DNA of 64,000 nucleotides, taken from positions 54,541,812 through 54,605,811 of the forward strand of contig CM049314.1 of assembly GCA_026874595.1 (NCBI GenBank), in the 5' to 3' direction. Every line of letters begins with the position of its first letter. Position 1 is the first letter of the stretch. The stretch comes from Sipunculus nudus (lineage: Eukaryota; Annelida; Sipuncula; Golfingiida; Sipunculidae). A model generated the notes under the pieces. The model saw only the letters and a program-made list of their open reading frames with translations, made no database searches and was not told the origin of the DNA. Positions 60,338 to 64,000 of this stretch are shown here, in pieces. A program made the translations under genes and the position numbers.

Positions 60338-60615
60338 TCCGAGAAACTGTTCTTCATCACTGTAACTGTAATTTTTGAATTAATCAAGTTTTCTATCTAT
60401 TATTTTCATTTCTTAATCAATTAATTTACTGTTGAAATCAACTGGGTCATATTTTATCAATTCACCCGGTGTTTTTAATTCACACTTTCCTTAAGTAATT
60501 GTTTTAAATATAGCATGACTCATTTAGTGTGAATGGTCTTTTGACTAAAATGTCAAGTGCATGTTGTTTAATTAGCTGGTTGACGCTTTGTTCGTCTGCT
60601 GGGTAAATGCATAAA

Positions 60616-60629
60616 GCGCCACCTACTGG
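60616..60629. promoter_or_regulatory. CTCF-like motif
   Basis: GCGCCACCTACTGG matches the reverse form of the bilaterian CTCF core (GCGCC-MY-CTRSTGG). No other match of this quality was noticed in the window, though the whole window was not scored. Confidence 0.4.
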
Positions 60630-60803
60630 TGTTAGTCTTGATGGAAGTGATTCTGTTTCAAGAGTCCTTGTCATTTGTTATCCCGTACAGTTTCGGCATT
60701 ACAAAAAGCTGTCTTCATGAGAGAAAGTTTCAATATACAGCACTGGGATACCGTTCTCTGTTTTCAAAATGGCGTCCATTGTTATAAAAAACATTTGCTT
60801 GCT

Positions 60804-60817
60804 GTTGTCATAGCAAC
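60804..60817. promoter_or_regulatory. RFX X-box-like palindrome
   Basis: GTTGTCATAGCAAC matches the RFX consensus GTTGCCATGGCAAC at 12 of 14 positions and keeps the palindromic half-sites. X-boxes drive ciliary genes in animals, but no gene start is visible nearby. Confidence 0.4.
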
Positions 60818-61480
60818 CCGCTCTCAAATATTATCTCCCAATATGTAGTTCTGAATGGGAAAAGACATTTAAGTTTCACAGCCTGGCTAGTGTTCGCTGC
60901 ACTTTAAAACGGGCTTTGACTGAACACAATAACACTTTTTCCCTAATAATGTAATTATATACCGAACGCTATCGTAAAAAGGAGCATTTTTTTCAGCTTG
61001 GGTTGAAAAAGTATTGTAATCCACACAGGGAGCGCACTGTTCCACGTAACAAACAGCTTCGGGGATATTGTACGGCGCGACAAAACCAGCTCAACAAACC
61101 GTCAAACGCATTCTTTATTTCAATTTCAGACTGGATGGAATGCGCAGCTCTGCGATAACATTTTCAAAAAGATTAAAGCAGTTAACCTTAAAATTAGATT
61201 TTCGGGAATGACTGGCCGGGGAAAAGAGTGAAACAGGTGTAAACATAAGCTGGATGGGAATTTCATGACACAATAATCCAGCATTATATATGCGCAGGTT
61301 TTGCCACTTAATATCGCTGAGTCATAGAGTAAATATCGCTTTAAACTTGAGAAAATGCTTTTATTAAATTAATTTGGTGGATAATGTGTAATGGTCTCTG
61401 CATAGTTCCGTTAACGGCTTGAGGTCCTATGATTCTGATCTCAGGTCAACGTTAGACAGGGAAACTAAGCAGTTTTTTCC

Positions 61481-61708
61481 ATTTTTCTGTAACCACACTA
61501 ATTTGAAGCTGCATTTTCAACCCCACCCACAGGCGTATTGACATGGGAATATGCTTTCTGTTATTGTCATGACAAAAACAGTCAATCAAGGGTGGATTTA
61601 AAGGGATGCACATTTTTTTCTACCTAAAATCGGGGAAGTAGAATATGATATGGTGTATACAGACAATGTTTGGAGTCTAAAAGTTTGTTGTTTTAACATG
61701 AAACACTA
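61481..61708. other. Short spacer before the minisatellite
   Basis: No supported feature. Confidence 0.5.
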
Positions 61709-64000
61709 TTCGTGGATTAACCATTCTTTCTTATTTTCGTGGATTAACCATTCTTTCTTATTTTCGTGGATTAACCATTCTTTCTTATTTTCGTGGATTA
61801 ACCATTTTTTTCTTATTTTCGTGGATTAACCATTCTTTCTTATTTTCGTGGATTAATTATTCTTTCTTATTTTCGTGGATTAACCATTCTTTCTTATTTT
61901 CGTGGATAAACCATTCTTTCTTATTTCCGTGGATTAACCATTCTTTCTTATTTTCGTAGATTTACCATTCTTTATTATTTTCGTGGATAAACCATTCTTT
62001 CTTATTTTCGTGGATTAACCATTCTTTCTTATTTTCGTGGATTAACCATTCTTTCTTATTTTCGTGGATTAACCATTCTTTCTTATTTTCGTGGATAAAC
62101 CATTCTTTCTTATTTTCGTGGATTAACCATTCTTTCTTATTTTCGTGGATTAACCATTCTTTCTTATTTCCGTGGATTAACCATTCTTTCTTATTTTCGT
62201 GGATTAACCATTCATTCTTATTTCCGTGGATTAACCATTCTTTCTTATTTCCGTGGATTAACCATTCTTTCTTATTTTCGTGGATTAACCATTCTTTCTT
62301 ATTTTCGTGGATTAACCATTCTTTCTTATTTTCGTGGATTAACCATTCTTTCTTATTTTCGTGGATTAACCATTCTTTCTTATTTTCGTGGATTAACCAT
62401 TCTTTCTTATTTCCGTGGATTAACCATTCTTTCTTATTTTCGTGGATTAACCATTCTTTCTTATTTCCGTGGATTAACCATTCTTTCTTATTTCCGTGGA
62501 TTAACCATTTTTTCTTATTTTCGTGGATTAACCATTCTTTCTTATTTCCGTGGATTAACCATTTTTTTCTTATTTTCATGGATTAACCATTCTTTCTTAT
62601 TTTCGTGGATTAACCATTCTTTCTTATTTTCGTGGATTAACCATTCTTTCTTATTTTCGTGGTTTAACCATTCTTTCTTATTTCCGTGGATTAACCATTC
62701 TTTCTTATTTTCGTGGATTAACCATTCTTTCTTATTTCCGTGGATTAACCATTCTTTCTTATTTTCGTGGATTAACCATTCTTTCTTATTTTCGTGGATT
62801 AACCATTCTTTCTTATTTTCGTGGATTAACCATTCTTTCTTATTTCCGTGGATTAACCATTCTTTCTTATTTTCGTGGATTAACCATTCTTTCTTATTTT
62901 CGTGGATTAACCATTCTTTCTTATTTCCGTGGATTAACCATTCTTTCTTATTTTCGTGGATTAACCATTCTTTCTTATTTCCGTGGATTAACCATTCTTT
63001 CTTATTTTCGTGGATTAACCATTCTTTCTTATTTTCGTGGATTAACCATTCTTTCTTATTTTCGTGGATTAACCATTCTTTCTTATTTCCGTGGATTAAC
63101 CATTCTTTCTTATTTTCGTGGATTAACCATTCTTTCTTATTTCCGTGGATTAACCATTCTTTCTTATTTCCGTGGATTAACCATTCTTTCTTATTTCCGT
63201 GGATTAACCATTCTTTCTTATTTCCGTGGATTAACCATTTTTTCTTATTTTCGTGGATTAACCATTCTTTCTTATTTTCGTGGATTAATCATTCTTTCTT
63301 ATTTTCGTGGATTAACCATTCTTTCTTATTTTCGTGGATTAACCATTCTTTCTTATTTTCGTGGATTAACCATTCTTTCTTATTTTCGTGGATTAACCAT
63401 TCTTTCTTATTTCCGTTGATTAACCATTCTTTCTTATTTTCGTAGATTTACCATTCTTTATTATTTTCGTGGATTAACCATTCTTTCTTATTTTCGTGGA
63501 TTAACCATTCTTTTTTATTTTCGTGGATTAATTATTCTTTCTTATTTTCGTGGATTAACCATTCTTTCTTATTTTCGTGGATAAGCCATTCTTTCTTATT
63601 TCCGTGGATTAACCATTCTTTCTTATTTTCGTAGATTTACCATTCTTTATTATTTTCGTGGATTAACCATTCTTTCTTATTTTCGTGGATTAACCATTCT
63701 TTCTTATTTTCGTGGATTAACCATTCTTTCTTATTTTCGTAGATTTACCATTCTTTATTATTTTCGTAGATTTACCATTCTTTCTTATTTTTGTGGATTA
63801 ACCATTCTTTCTTATTTTCGTGGATTAACCATTCTTTCTTATTTCCGTGGATTAACCATTCTTTCTTATTTTCGTAGATTTACCATTCTTTATTATTTTC
63901 GTGGATTAACCATTCTTTCTTATTTTCGTGGATTAACCATTCTTTCTTATTTTCGTGGATTAATCATTCTTTCTTATTTTCGTGGATTAACCATTTTTTC
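61709..64000. repeat. 27-bp minisatellite, about 85 units, running off the window
   Basis: Head-to-tail units of 27 bp, CGTGGATTAACCATTCTTTC then TTATTTT, occupy the last 2.3 kb without interruption. Two recurrent variants exist: TTTTCG versus TTTCCG at the unit junction, and a CGTAGATTTACC type with TTTATT. A five-unit block around 61851-61985 recurs at 63526-63660, giving higher-order structure. Each unit holds one CpG and the K50-homeodomain word GGATTA (TAATCC on the other strand). Because 27 is divisible by three, the minus strand reads LIH(E/G)NKKEW over 62579-61962. A 1-bp insertion at about 62565 and TAA/TGA-bearing units beyond 63280 show no selection for that frame. I treat it as non-coding. 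Confidence 0.95.

Larger units (their letters stand above)
60540..61480. other. Complex non-coding island with CTCF-like and RFX-like sites
   Basis: High-complexity sequence with no useful frame. It contains a CTCF-type word, a YY1-like CAAAATGGCGTCCATT (60765-60780) and a near-perfect X-box within 200 bp of one another. The combination suggests a regulatory or boundary element, but all three are motif matches only. Confidence 0.4.

Noticed and set aside
61709-64000. CRISPR-like array
   Set aside because: The repeats are contiguous 27-bp units with no unique spacers, in a eukaryotic context. It is a minisatellite.

Overview
This window looks like animal nuclear DNA. It is very AT-rich, full of (AT)n and (AAT)n microsatellites, and carries several eukaryotic transposon classes: tRNA-derived SINEs, an endonuclease-plus-reverse-transcriptase LINE, a pogo/Tigger-type DNA element, MITEs and LTR elements. 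There is no operon structure and no long intact reading frame. The mix of element types is what I would expect of a marine lophotrochozoan, most likely a mollusc. That placement is inference; nothing here fixes the species. I found no intact host protein-coding gene and no convincing exon chain.

Layout. 0-8.4 kb: AT-rich DNA with a 34-bp tandem array, a TA-flanked MITE and a decayed pogo/Tigger element that still encodes a PCNA-box-like transposase tail. 8.5-22.4 kb: ordinary AT-rich DNA alternating with islands of higher-complexity, non-repetitive, non-coding sequence (8.5-10.0, 11.25-11.6, 14.6-15.5, 18.3-19.3 and perhaps 21.6-22.4 kb) that resemble conserved regulatory elements. A Harbinger-type MITE (12.6 kb), a 33-bp minisatellite (17.3 kb) and a SINE (21.2 kb) lie among them. 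22.45-52.84 kb: about 30 kb occupied by a non-coding unit of about 10 kb repeated in tandem: one full copy, two copies with large deletions, and a 3' partial copy. A SINE is shared by copies 1 and 2, a strongly purine-biased array by copies 1 and 3. Between copies 3 and 4 sits a broken LINE on the minus strand (43.65-49.5 kb), itself hit by a solo-LTR-like element (44.5-45.3 kb).

52.8-58.2 kb: AT-rich DNA with a CRE-bearing hairpin at 54.5 kb and three degenerate units with a TGACCTTGACC core. Between two of these is a complete 436-bp LTR retrotransposon in miniature (TRIM) whose LTRs carry tRNA-like Pol III A and B boxes. 58.7-61.5 kb: further regulatory-looking islands containing a CTCF-like and an RFX X-box-like site. 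61.7 kb to the window end: an uninterrupted 27-bp minisatellite, about 85 units, nearly every one containing the K50-homeodomain (Otx/Pitx) word GGATTA.

The window reads as a gene desert with scattered cis-regulatory candidates, later expanded by segmental duplication and transposons. The observation I rate highest is the TRIM with a tRNA-like segment inside its LTRs, matching the head of the local SINE in two separated blocks.
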